From NCBI RefSeq assembly GCF_000368925.1, contig NZ_KB849756.1:342823-406822 (forward strand): a stretch of 64,000 nucleotides of DNA, given 5' to 3'. Below, piece by piece: positions 34,932-43,168 of the stretch (its first letter is position 1; each line of letters begins with the position of its first letter). Position numbers and translations under genes: made by a program. This stretch comes from Acinetobacter bereziniae LMG 1003 = CIP 70.12 (GTDB lineage Bacteria; Pseudomonadota; Gammaproteobacteria; Pseudomonadales; Moraxellaceae). The notes below the pieces were generated by a model. The model was not told the DNA's origin and made no database searches. It worked only from the letters and a program-made list of their open reading frames with translations.

Positions 34932-36140
34932 TCAGTTGAGATTTAACTTGCCAGCAACATAGTCTGCATCTTTATCACCACGCCCAGAAAGATTGACCAC
35001 AATTTTGATTTCTTTCGATAATTTCGGTGCTTCACGAATTGCCCAAGCCACAGCATGTGAACTTTCCAATGCCGGTACAATACCTTCTACACGGGACAGC
35101 ATCATAAATGCATCTAAACATTCTTGGTCAGTCGCAGTTGAATATTCCACACGTCCCAAATCTTTCAAAAAGCTATGTTGTGGTCCAACACCAGGGTAAT
35201 CCAAACCTGATGCAATCGAATGCACAGGCAACGGCTCACCCTGCTCATTTTCAAGTACATAGCAAGCCATACCATGAATTTGACTTGGCTTCCCTAAAGT
35301 CAATGTTGCTGAATGCTGTTGAGTATCCAAACCATGACCAGCAGGTTCCACACCAACCAGTTTAACCTCTGCATCATTTAAAAATGCCGTAAATGCGCCA
35401 ATTGCATTTGAACCGCCACCTACACAGGCAACCACATAATCGGGTTGAGCACCAAAACGATCTTGTGCTTGAACTTTAATTTCATTGCCAATAATAGATT
35501 GGAAATCACGTTCCATTTTTGGAAATGGGTGTGGACCAACCACAGAACCGATCGCATAAATAAAGTTTTGTGGATCTTTTAAATATTCATCAAATGCGCT
35601 ATCTACCGCATCTTTCAATGTTGCCGTACCTTGCGTAACTGAAACTAATTTAGCGCCTAAAATTTTCATTTTGACAACATTTGGGTGCTCTTTTTCAATA
35701 TCGACTTGTCCCATATGAATTTCACATGGAATCCCTACAAGTGCACAAGCAGTCGCCAAGGCTACACCATGCTGACCCGCACCCGTTTCTGCAATCACTT
35801 TGGTTTTACCCATATACTTGGCAAGTAAAGCCTCACCTAAGCAATGGTTAATTTTATGTGCGCCAGTGTGATTTAAATCTTCACGCTTTAAATAAATTTG
35901 TGCACCGCCCAATTGCTCAGAAAGGCGTTTGGCATAAAATAAAGGGCTTGGGCGACCAACATAATTGGCAAATAAATCCGCTAACTCATTCTGAAATTCA
36001 GCAGTTTGACGAATTTCTTCATAAGCAATGTTGATTTCGTCCATTGCCGCTTTTAAATGTGGTGGAATAAATTGACCACCATATTCACCAAAAAATCCTT
36101 GTTCATTTGGCAGTGCAATACCATTAATTTGATGATCCAT
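34932..36140 (-). CDS. trpB: Tryptophan synthase beta chain, stand-alone copy
   Basis: A 402-residue PLP enzyme that makes L-tryptophan from indole and serine. The PLP lysine is Lys96 in NHTGAHKINHC; AETGAGQHG holds the catalytic Glu, and VGGGSNAIG binds the phosphate. GEYGGQFIPPHLKAAM at the N-terminus differs from the usual GGRFVPE pattern. No trpA or trpF is adjacent, whereas Acinetobacter trpB is usually reported in a trpFBA cluster; this may therefore be a second, isolated TrpB working on free indole, or the only copy relocated. Start has GAGGGA upstream. Confidence 0.9.
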   Translation of the reverse strand: MDHQINGIALPNEQGFFGEYGGQFIPPHLKAAMDEINIAYEEIRQTAEFQNELADLFANYVGRPSPLFYAKRLSEQLGGAQIYLKREDLNHTGAHKINHCLGEALLAKYMGKTKVIAETGAGQHGVALATACALVGIPCEIHMGQVDIEKEHPNVVKMKILGAKLVSVTQGTATLKDAVDSAFDEYLKDPQNFIYAIGSVVGPHPFPKMERDFQSIIGNEIKVQAQDRFGAQPDYVVACVGGGSNAIGAFTAFLNDAEVKLVGVEPAGHGLDTQQHSATLTLGKPSQIHGMACYVLENEQGEPLPVHSIASGLDYPGVGPQHSFLKDLGRVEYSTATDQECLDAFMMLSRVEGIVPALESSHAVAWAIREAPKLSKEIKIVVNLSGRGDKDADYVAGKLNLN

Positions 36141-36542
36141 ATCTATCCCTCATTAAAATATAAGCCGTTGAATGAGTGGGTCTATTGACAGTTCTGCAAT
36201 ATTTTCGACTCAATGTTTTAACTCATACACGGCACAACTTACGAAATTGAATTATTCTAAATGATAAAAATATTATTTCACAAGGCAACAAGCCCATAGT
36301 AGAACCATTTTAGTCTTCACTATACTTGATGCTACAAGCTCGACCTTGCGTTATTCTGGCTCAGCCTATGGCTAAAATTATCTTAGACGATCATAGGCAT
36401 CGACATGAAATTTAAAAATAGCTTCACTATTGTTGTATTTCATGTCTCACGCCATATACATCTCATGCGCAATTTTAGCCTACTTCAGAAGCTATTTTTT
36501 ACCAACCCAAAAAACAAACTAGACCTTGATACGATCCCAAAT
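36141..36542. other. Intergenic region upstream of trpB
   Basis: About 400 bp. The part next to trpB holds its promoter and a stretch GGGTCTATTGACA at 36178, similar to the IS5-element ends at 12166. The part 36365-36485 is a large imperfect palindrome listed separately. Confidence 0.5.
36365..36485. repeat. Nested imperfect palindrome, possible MITE or repeat remnant
   Basis: Outer arms GGCTAAAATT (36370) and AATTTTAGCC (36471), and inner arms GACATGAAAT (36402) and ATTTCATGTC (36437), are perfect complements in nested order, with partly matching sequence between them. The centre carries CTATTGTTGTATTTCA, which resembles the repeat-like block near 61635. Confidence 0.6.
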
Positions 36543-37730
36543 TTAGCGTGACAAATATTTGGTCATATCTTCAATGCCCTTTAAAGTCATTGGAAACATA
36601 TGGTCCTCAAATATCTGTTTAATCAAGGCAATGGTTTGCGTGTAGTGCCAGTAATTTTGTTCTTCTGGATTCAGCCACGCTGTTTTTTCAAAATGTTGAC
36701 GTAAACGACGTAACCAGACATCACCAGCTTCATCATTCATATATTCAACGGAACCGCCCACCGATTTTAATTCATAGGGTGCCATACTGGCATCACCAAC
36801 AACAATTACACGATAGTCTTTACCATAAGTATTAAACAAATCCCATGTGTTCATTCGTGTAGAAGAACGGCGATGATTATCTTTCCAAACGTAATCGTAT
36901 AAACAGTTATGAAAATAAAAATATTCTAAAGTTTTAAATTCTGTTTTTGCTGCACTGAATAATTTTTCACATTGTGCAATATGAGCGTCCATCGAGCCAC
37001 CCACATCAAATAGCATCAAAACTTTAATACGATTACGCCGTTCGGGGACCATTTGTACATCTAAAATGCCCTGCTTGGCAGTTTCATAAATAGTACTGTT
37101 GATATCTAACTCTTCAGCAGCACCCTGACGAGCAAACTTACGCAACCGACGTAAAGCCATTTGCATTTGCCGTGTACCTAAAATTTGCTCATCATCCAAA
37201 TTTTGGTATTTACGCTGCTCCCATACTTTGACTGCTGAGTTTTTGCGGCTTGGTCCACCAATTCGAACACCTTCTGGGTGGTCACCATAAGCACCAAACG
37301 GAGAAGTACCTCCAGTACCCACCATTCGATTGCCACCTTGATGCTTTTTATGTTGTTCACGTAAACGTTCTTCCAACATTTTCATCAATTCTTCAAGCGA
37401 ACCTGCTTTCATTAATTCAGCACGTTGCTCAGGTGTCAGATGCTTTTCAAGTAGCTCTAAATCAAACCAATCCTTTGGCAGTTTTTGAACTTTGCTGAGC
37501 AAATCATCAATATCAAAGGTGTGAATTCCTTCAAAATAATCTTTCATGGCACGATCATATTTATCAAAGAAGCGCTCATCTTTGACCATGACCGTTTTCA
37601 CCAATTGATAGAAATCATCTTGATCTGCAAACACCAAGCCCTCACTCACCGCTTGGTTGAGATCAATCAATTCACGGGTAGATACAGGTACACCATATTT
37701 TCTGAGGGTATAAAATAATCGCACAAACAT
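36543..37730 (-). CDS. CoxE-like VWA-domain protein
   Basis: A 395-residue protein of the MoxR-associated VWA group (COG3825-like). The N-terminal half is helical (FYTLRKYGVPVSTRELIDL); the VWA domain starts near residue 230 with KVLMLFDVGGSMDAHI, a MIDAS-like metal site in which the normal D-x-S-x-S reads D-x-G-x-S. A GGNRMVGTGGTSPFG Gly-rich stretch joins the two. Its start follows the moxR stop by 15 bp with GAGGAG between. MoxR ATPase plus VWA protein pairs act as chaperones that insert metal cofactors or mature complexes; the client here is unknown. Confidence 0.88.
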   Translation of the reverse strand: MFVRLFYTLRKYGVPVSTRELIDLNQAVSEGLVFADQDDFYQLVKTVMVKDERFFDKYDRAMKDYFEGIHTFDIDDLLSKVQKLPKDWFDLELLEKHLTPEQRAELMKAGSLEELMKMLEERLREQHKKHQGGNRMVGTGGTSPFGAYGDHPEGVRIGGPSRKNSAVKVWEQRKYQNLDDEQILGTRQMQMALRRLRKFARQGAAEELDINSTIYETAKQGILDVQMVPERRNRIKVLMLFDVGGSMDAHIAQCEKLFSAAKTEFKTLEYFYFHNCLYDYVWKDNHRRSSTRMNTWDLFNTYGKDYRVIVVGDASMAPYELKSVGGSVEYMNDEAGDVWLRRLRQHFEKTAWLNPEEQNYWHYTQTIALIKQIFEDHMFPMTLKGIEDMTKYLSR

Positions 37731-37745
37731 ATGGCGATCTCCTCA

Positions 37746-38597
37746 TTAACGACGTGACATAAAAGCTAAACGTTCAAGCAATTGAACATCCTGCTCATTC
37801 TTAATCAATGCGCCATATAAGGGTGGAATTGCTTTCGCTTTATCATGATTACGCAAAATATCTTCTGGCATATCATCTGCCATGAGTAAACTCAACCAAT
37901 CAATCAATTCAGACGTTGAGGGTGGTTTTTTTAAGCCTGGAACTTGGCGCAATTTAAAGAAGACTTGCAAAGCTTCAGAAACCAGAGTTCCAGAAATATT
38001 GGGAAAATGTACTGCGATAATTTCACGCATGGTCGCTTCATCAGGGAATTCAATATAATGGAAGAAACAACGACGTAAAAAGGCATCAGGAAGTTCTTTT
38101 TCATTATTTGAAGTGATGATCACGATAGGACGCTGAGTAGCAGTGATCGTTTCACCTGTTTCATAAACAAAAAAAGACATCTTGTCTAATTCATGCAACA
38201 AGTCATTCGGAAATTCGATGTCTGCTTTATCAATTTCGTCAATTAATAATACACAACGTGATTCACTGGTAAACGCTTCCCACAACTTTCCGGGCTTAAT
38301 ATAGTTTTTGATGTCATAGACACGATCATCACCCAACTGACTGTCACGTAAACGTGATACAGCATCGTACTCATATAAGCCTTGCTGTGCTTTTGTTGTC
38401 GATTTAATGTGCCATGTAATCAGTTTAAGTCCTAAGCTTTCAGCAACCTGTTCTGCCAGTAAAGTTTTACCTGTCCCAGGTTCACCTTTAACCAGTAGTG
38501 GTTTTTGAAGTGCGCGAGCAGCCTTTACGGCTAATTTTAAACTATCAGTTGCGATATACTGTTCAGTACCAGTGAATTGTTGAGCATCAACAGACAT
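37746..38597 (-). CDS. MoxR-family AAA+ ATPase
   Basis: A 283-residue AAA+ ATPase. Walker A is KGEPGTGKTLLAEQ at ~37-50, Walker B CVLLIDEIDKAD near residue 116, sensor 1 IITSNNEKELPDAFLRRC (which also carries the Arg finger). The C-terminal lid region ends with AFMSRR. It works with the VWA protein encoded immediately downstream as a chaperone for assembly of protein complexes. The membrane-protein gene upstream is only 20 bp away, so the three form an operon, with ycgL at its head. Confidence 0.92.
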   Translation of the reverse strand: MSVDAQQFTGTEQYIATDSLKLAVKAARALQKPLLVKGEPGTGKTLLAEQVAESLGLKLITWHIKSTTKAQQGLYEYDAVSRLRDSQLGDDRVYDIKNYIKPGKLWEAFTSESRCVLLIDEIDKADIEFPNDLLHELDKMSFFVYETGETITATQRPIVIITSNNEKELPDAFLRRCFFHYIEFPDEATMREIIAVHFPNISGTLVSEALQVFFKLRQVPGLKKPPSTSELIDWLSLLMADDMPEDILRNHDKAKAIPPLYGALIKNEQDVQLLERLAFMSRR

Positions 38598-38617
38598 AGA
38601 TTACCTTTATTTTTTAT

Positions 38618-39031
38618 TTAAAGTGGTGAAATATTTTTAGCGACAGCGTTGGCTTGCGTATTTTTATTGGTTTTGTATTTAGACCAAAAAAATCCGATGA
38701 TTAATCCCAGCCCCATCACAAATGCAATCAAGGCAATGTTTGACCAAATCAATGCTGAATCTTTGGTTAAAATACCAAATAACAAGCCAAATATTGCAGG
38801 TGCAATTGCTGAGTTCGGTCCTTCAGAAATGGTGGGCGTTGCAAGAACTGCAAATACAATAATCCATGTGATCCCACCAAGTGGTGATGGCAATCGTTTT
38901 GAAATCGAATACCAGCACCATAAAATTAAGAGCGTCCCAAGAATATAGACAGAAATTGCAATATTATCTTCTGGGATCGAATCCAATAGATCTAAAAAAC
39001 TTGTCCATATTCCTGATAACTGATCAAGCAC
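38618..39031 (-). CDS. Small polytopic membrane protein in the moxR-vwa operon
   Basis: A 137-residue protein with about four hydrophobic helices (AISVYILGTLLILWCWYSI, ITWIIVFAVLATPTI, IAPAIFGLLFGIL, IALIAFVMGLGLIIGFFW) and a Lys/Asn-rich cytoplasmic tail. No family is recognised. The start is set at the GTG at 39031, which has GAGGGA 9 nt upstream and overlaps the ycgL stop by 8 bp; an in-frame ATG at 39058 lies inside ycgL and lacks a Shine-Dalgarno. The overlap implies translational coupling. Its presence suggests that the MoxR/VWA pair acts at the membrane. Confidence 0.65.
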   Translation of the reverse strand: MLDQLSGIWTSFLDLLDSIPEDNIAISVYILGTLLILWCWYSISKRLPSPLGGITWIIVFAVLATPTISEGPNSAIAPAIFGLLFGILTKDSALIWSNIALIAFVMGLGLIIGFFWSKYKTNKNTQANAVAKNISPL

Positions 39032-39329
39032 CGCGTAATCCCTCTGGTTCTGCCGCATTAGGGTTAATTAAACCTTCTGGCGGCATTTGAATAAAGAAGC
39101 CTTTCGTCTTCAGTGAATCAATCACATGTAAAACATTTACTCGTGCTAATTTTCTTGATTCATTAAGTTCAAGGTGCATGACATGCGTTGCACGACCAAA
39201 AGCAATACGTACAGGTTCAGATAGTACCTCTAAAGGATCTGCACTTTCGTCATGGTCTGGATGATTAGGACGAGCCACATAAAGATACATTTCATCTTTC
39301 TTGCTCGATTTATAAATATCACAATGCAT
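39024..39329 (-). CDS. YcgL-domain protein
   Basis: A 101-residue protein of the YcgL family: CDIYKSSKKDEMYLYV at the start, then FGRATHVMHLELNESRKLA, VLHVIDSLKTKGFFIQMPP before the tail. E. coli YcgL (108 residues) is uncharacterised biochemically. The ATG at 39329 gives the family N-terminus; the frame extends three codons to a TTG. In this genome it heads the membrane protein-moxR-vwa cluster and lies 205 bp downstream of rnd; ycgL next to rnd is a common gammaproteobacterial arrangement. Confidence 0.88.
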   Translation of the reverse strand: MHCDIYKSSKKDEMYLYVARPNHPDHDESADPLEVLSEPVRIAFGRATHVMHLELNESRKLARVNVLHVIDSLKTKGFFIQMPPEGLINPNAAEPEGLRGA

Positions 39330-39533
39330 TTTAAACAACAGCTTCCATAAAACTTATGTGACAGCATACATGAAAAAAACGACAGACACATTATCGAAAT
39401 TTAACGTATCAGTCGTTATTTATGATCATTTGTAAAATCTTTGAGTAAAAATAAAGCATCACATATCATGACACCACATTTACAGATCTTGTTGAAAAGC
39501 TAAGCAAACAGACCATCAAAACATGACATCAAG

Positions 39534-40676
39534 TTATTCATTCACTTTCATTTGCATACTTAAATAGTGAACATCGGCATGTAATAACTGAATCAGTGGT
39601 TGCGTCAATTGTTCATAACGCCACCCCAGTAGATAGCGTGGCAAATCTTGTTCTTTGCCTTGAAACACCACATGATGATACAAAGCATTCAACCACTTTT
39701 TACGCATGAGTACTTCTTTAGGGACTTGCATATCCAATGAAATTTGTGAAATTAACTCATCAACTTCAACTGTGATACCTTGCGAGGAGTGTTTAATTGG
39801 TCGTGCGATTCGTAATGGCCACTCATCCATCTCTGGTAAAAATTTTAATAAGTCTAAAATGGTTTTACCGTGCTCACGAACAATATTAGGTCGAATGCCC
39901 TTTACATTAGACAATTGAAAGTTATTCTTCGGATTAACTTCAACCAAATCAATCATCGTGGCATTTTTAAGAATAAAACTGCGGGGTTGATTCAGTGCCT
40001 TGACCATTTCTTCGCGCCACACACACAATTGTTGTAATTGCATCAATTGTTTGCGCGAATGACGATAGTTACCAATATCACTATATAACTTTTCTTTTGG
40101 TGTTTCTGAAGCAATTTCAAAGGTGAGATTTTGACAATCTTCCAATACTTGTTGATATAAGTTCTTCTGTTCCAACTGCGCTTTAACTTTTTCAGCCAAT
40201 CTCATAATGTATAGAACATCATTTGCAGCATAATTCATCTGCTCAGTGGTCAAAGGACGAGCTAACCAATCTGAACGGGTCTGATCTTTATCAATCTCAA
40301 TGTCTAATATCAGTTTTAAGGCATTTTGATAACTGACTTGTAAGCCATGCCCTAGGAAAGATAACGCCACTTGCGTATCAAACACATTCTCAAGATTCTT
40401 TTTATCAGCATAATGGTAGATTAAATCAATATCCTCACCACAAGCATGAAAAATATTTTGCTGCGCTTGAAAAAGTCGATGCCAGAACTGATCTAAATTG
40501 AGCGTGGTACCATCGAGTAAAAACACTTGACCATTGACATTGATTTGAAATACACCGAGTTTAGGCCAAAATGTATCAACCTTGATAAATTCAGTGTCTA
40601 GACCGTATGTTGATGTGTGTTGCATTAAATTCAACACAGATTCAAGTTCAGTCTGTTGATTAATAAATTGGAACAT
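39534..40676 (-). CDS. rnd: Ribonuclease D
   Basis: A 380-residue 3'-5' exoribonuclease that trims tRNA and other stable RNA precursors. The DEDD exonuclease domain begins with YGLDTEFIKVDTFWP (first Asp/Glu pair), continues with HACGEDIDLIYHY and ends with MNYAANDVLYIMRL; one or two HRDC domains follow, e.g. LCVWREEMVKALNQPRSFILKN. Start: the ATG at 40676 gives the family N-terminus; the longer frame runs into the inverted repeat of the IS30-family element. That element begins only ~15-20 bp upstream, so the native promoter and probably the ribosome binding region are separated from the gene. Confidence 0.93.
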   Translation of the reverse strand: MFQFINQQTELESVLNLMQHTSTYGLDTEFIKVDTFWPKLGVFQINVNGQVFLLDGTTLNLDQFWHRLFQAQQNIFHACGEDIDLIYHYADKKNLENVFDTQVALSFLGHGLQVSYQNALKLILDIEIDKDQTRSDWLARPLTTEQMNYAANDVLYIMRLAEKVKAQLEQKNLYQQVLEDCQNLTFEIASETPKEKLYSDIGNYRHSRKQLMQLQQLCVWREEMVKALNQPRSFILKNATMIDLVEVNPKNNFQLSNVKGIRPNIVREHGKTILDLLKFLPEMDEWPLRIARPIKHSSQGITVEVDELISQISLDMQVPKEVLMRKKWLNALYHHVVFQGKEQDLPRYLLGWRYEQLTQPLIQLLHADVHYLSMQMKVNE

Positions 40677-40690
40677 GTCAGGGCAGAGTA

Positions 40691-41759
40691 AAACTTGAAG
40701 TGCGACATAAACCACCTAATTAATTTAAAGGGTTTATGGAGTATATAAAATTGTCATACCATCATCTTAACTTTGAAGATCGTACTGCATTAATGCTTGA
40801 GTCAAGAAAAGAAGGCTTTTCAGCCAGAAAATTTGCTGAACTCATTAAAAGACATCCTAGTACGATCTATCGTGAGCTTAAAAGAAATAGCATCAATGAC
40901 GTTTATCAAGCTCGATATGCTTCTGATAACACCTTCGCTAGACGTAGACGTGGTCACAGAAAACTCAAAATCGATTCAATCCTCTGGAAATTTATTGTTG
41001 AAGCGATCCGTTGTTTATGGTCTCCTCAGCAAATAGCAAAGCGTTTAAAGACATTTCCTGATTTGGATCAAACAATGAATGTAAGCCATACAACGATTTA
41101 TTCAACGATACGCGCATTACCAAAGGGTGAGTTGAAAAAAGACTTATTATCCTGTCTGCGTCATGAAAATAAAAAGCGAAAAGCTAACGGTGAACCTAAA
41201 AAAGATTCTATATTACAGGATATTAAAACTATTCATGAGCGCCCAGCCGAAGTTCAAGAAAGAAAAATACCGGGTCATTGGGAAGCTGATTTAATTAAAG
41301 GTAAAGACAATAAAAGTTCGATAGCAACACTTATTGAACGAAATACACGGCTCTGTATCTTGGCAACATTACCTGATGCAAAGGCAGAATCAGTGCGCAA
41401 GGCTTTAACTGAAGCTCTGAAATATTTACCTGCAGAACTGCGTAAAACGTTGACCTATGACCGTGGACGCGAGATGGCAGAACATAAAATACTTGAAGAA
41501 GATTTAGGCATAGATGTATATTTCTGTGACCCACATTCACCCTGGCAAAAAGGCACATGCGAAAATATGAATGGTTTAATTAGGCAATATTTACCTAAAG
41601 GGATTGATTTAAATCAGGCAGATCAGCATTATTTAAATCAAGTTGCCATGTCACTGAATACTCGTCCTAGAAAAGCGTTAGATTGGCTTACACCATTAGA
41701 GAAATTTGCTCAGCTTGTTGATTATCATAAGACTTTTCAAACTGTCGCACCTCATGTTT
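40691..41759 (+). mobile_element. IS30-family insertion sequence (about 1.07 kb)
   Basis: The ends pair imperfectly: AAACTTGAAGTGCGACA at left and AAACATGAGGTGCGACA (right end read inward), 15 of 17 identical. The transposase fills the element and its stop codon overlaps the right terminus, so boundaries are uncertain by a few bases. No target duplication could be assigned with confidence. The element lies between rnd and recR. Confidence 0.75.
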
Positions 41760-41761
41760 GA
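40736..41761 (+). CDS. IS30-family transposase
   Basis: A 341-residue DDE transposase. An N-terminal helix-turn-helix (GFSARKFAELIKRHPSTIYRE, ~27-47) is the HTH_38 that binds the inverted repeats. The catalytic core has Asp185 (GHWEADLIKGK), Asp242 (LTYDRGREMAEH) and Glu276 (GTCENMNGLIRQ) with the 33-residue Asp-Glu spacing typical of IS30. Family members often insert with site preference and can carry outward promoter parts in the terminal repeats. The reading frame is intact, so the element is potentially active. Confidence 0.95.
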   Translation: MEYIKLSYHHLNFEDRTALMLESRKEGFSARKFAELIKRHPSTIYRELKRNSINDVYQARYASDNTFARRRRGHRKLKIDSILWKFIVEAIRCLWSPQQIAKRLKTFPDLDQTMNVSHTTIYSTIRALPKGELKKDLLSCLRHENKKRKANGEPKKDSILQDIKTIHERPAEVQERKIPGHWEADLIKGKDNKSSIATLIERNTRLCILATLPDAKAESVRKALTEALKYLPAELRKTLTYDRGREMAEHKILEEDLGIDVYFCDPHSPWQKGTCENMNGLIRQYLPKGIDLNQADQHYLNQVAMSLNTRPRKALDWLTPLEKFAQLVDYHKTFQTVAPHV

Positions 41762-42119
41762 ATTCGCCCAGTTTAAGTCAAAATGTTACATTCAAATGAA
41801 ATATGATTTTACCTTAATATATAAAATTTAAATATAATATTTTTGAACTAATTTGAGATAAATGTCTTATTTTTCAATAAAATTATTTTTAAAATATCCA
41901 TTTTATATATAGGTTTTAGAACTTAATGAATTGATCCTTTAGAAAAAATAACGAATCATAGACGGACCGTTCTATCTAAGGGATTTTACCTAATTTTTCT
42001 CAAAGTTATGTAAATAATTTTAAATAAAATCGAGTTTGTTTATCTTTTAAACACCTTTGAATTCAAAATAAAGTGAATGAAAATAAACAAACCCAACATC
42101 TGATGAAGACAAAAAAGTA
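41762..42119. other. Intergenic region between the IS30-family element and recR
   Basis: About 360 bp, very AT-rich, downstream of both neighbours' coding directions (recR ends at 42120). It presumably includes what was the native rnd upstream region before insertion. A palindrome is at 41958. Confidence 0.45.
41958..41975. promoter_or_regulatory. TetR-type operator-like palindrome
   Basis: ATAGA and TCTAT arms enclose ACGG-A-CCGT-like core sequence, giving ATAGACGGACCGTTCTAT. This resembles operators of TetR-family repressors. No TetR gene or target gene is beside it, so it may be an orphan. Confidence 0.4.
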
Positions 42120-42716
42120 TTATTTCATCCGCATACGATTGTGTACTGCTTGACTCAGTGTATGGCTATCCACATATTCCAGCTCACCGCCTTGTGGAAC
42201 ACCTTGAGCAATTCTTGTCATCTGTAGTGAAAGATGTTTGGTTGCTTCAACAAGATAATGTGCTGTCGCTTGCCCTTCTACAGTTGCATTGGTTGCTAAA
42301 ATCACTTCAGTAATATTGCCATCACTCAAACGCTGTACCAAGTAAGGTATACCAATTTCTTCTGGACCAATTCCATCTAAAGGCGATAAATGACCACCCA
42401 ATACATGATATTTTCCACGAAAACTTCCGCTTTGTTCAATTGCCATAACATCAGCTGGAGATTCGACTACACAAAGCAGTTGATCATCACGATCATTCGA
42501 ACAACAAATATCACAAACTTCATTTTCTGTCAGAGAGTGGCAAATACTACATTCATGAATAAAAGAAGTCGCTTCATTTAACGCATGCGCCAAACCAATC
42601 GCGCCTTCTTTGTTTTTCATAATCAGATGTAATGCCATGCGTTGAGCCGACTTTGGTCCAACACTTGGTAAGATCCGTAACGCTTGTACAAGCTGATCAA
42701 AACGGTCGCTAAACAC
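42120..42716 (-). CDS. recR: Recombination mediator protein RecR
   Basis: A 198-residue DNA-repair protein of the RecFOR pathway, which loads RecA onto gapped DNA. The N-terminal helix-hairpin-helix (RILPSVGPKSAQRMALHL), the four-Cys zinc finger at ~57-72 (CSICHSLTENEVCDIC) and the Toprim domain (LCVVESPADVMAIEQ, then VILATNATVEGQATA) are all present. Length equals the family norm. It lies 10 bp downstream of ybaB, the usual dnaX-ybaB-recR order, although dnaX is absent here. Confidence 0.96.
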   Translation of the reverse strand: MFSDRFDQLVQALRILPSVGPKSAQRMALHLIMKNKEGAIGLAHALNEATSFIHECSICHSLTENEVCDICCSNDRDDQLLCVVESPADVMAIEQSGSFRGKYHVLGGHLSPLDGIGPEEIGIPYLVQRLSDGNITEVILATNATVEGQATAHYLVEATKHLSLQMTRIAQGVPQGGELEYVDSHTLSQAVHNRMRMK

Positions 42717-42726
42717 CTAAGATTCC

Positions 42727-43056
42727 TTAGAACAAACCTGAAAGACCAGGTGGTAGACCCATTCCTGAATTGGCTTCTTTCATGGTTGCTTCTGAAATAG
42801 CCTCTGCTTGACGTGCAGCATCATTCATTGCAGCTGCAATCAAATCCTCGATCATTTCTGGATCATCTTGTAATAAATCTGGGCTGATCTCGATACGCTT
42901 AACAACATTACGGCAAGTCATCGTCACTTTGACTAAACCACCACCCGCTTCTGCTTGAACTTCAGTTTGAGCAAGTTTTTCTTTTGCTTTCTTAACATTA
43001 CTTTCCATGTCTTTTTGCATGCGCTGTGCTTGTTGCATCAACATATTAATGTTCAT
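42727..43056 (-). CDS. ybaB: YbaB/EbfC family nucleoid-associated protein
   Basis: A 109-residue DNA-binding protein of the YbaB/EbfC family, which forms a tweezer-shaped dimer. The start NINMLMQQAQRMQKDMESN is the coiled-coil tip, followed by VQAEAGGGLVKVTMTCRN, and the end MGLPPGLSGLF is characteristic. The ATG at 43056 has GGAGT at good spacing; an extension of 22 codons upstream is excluded. It is co-transcribed with recR. Confidence 0.94.
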   Translation of the reverse strand: MNINMLMQQAQRMQKDMESNVKKAKEKLAQTEVQAEAGGGLVKVTMTCRNVVKRIEISPDLLQDDPEMIEDLIAAAMNDAARQAEAISEATMKEANSGMGLPPGLSGLF

Positions 43057-43168
43057 AAGGTACTCCGAACAAAAAGTCTTTAAATAAATTTTTGTCTTGC
43101 ACACATTGGCTTTTTTTTTCAAAAATCACAAATGGGCGCAAGACTGTATTTGAGCAATGACGCTTATC

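Noticed and set aside
43057..43122. Longer N-terminus for the YbaB protein
   Set aside because: The 22 added residues are Lys-rich and unlike the family, and GGAGT precedes the internal ATG at 43056.
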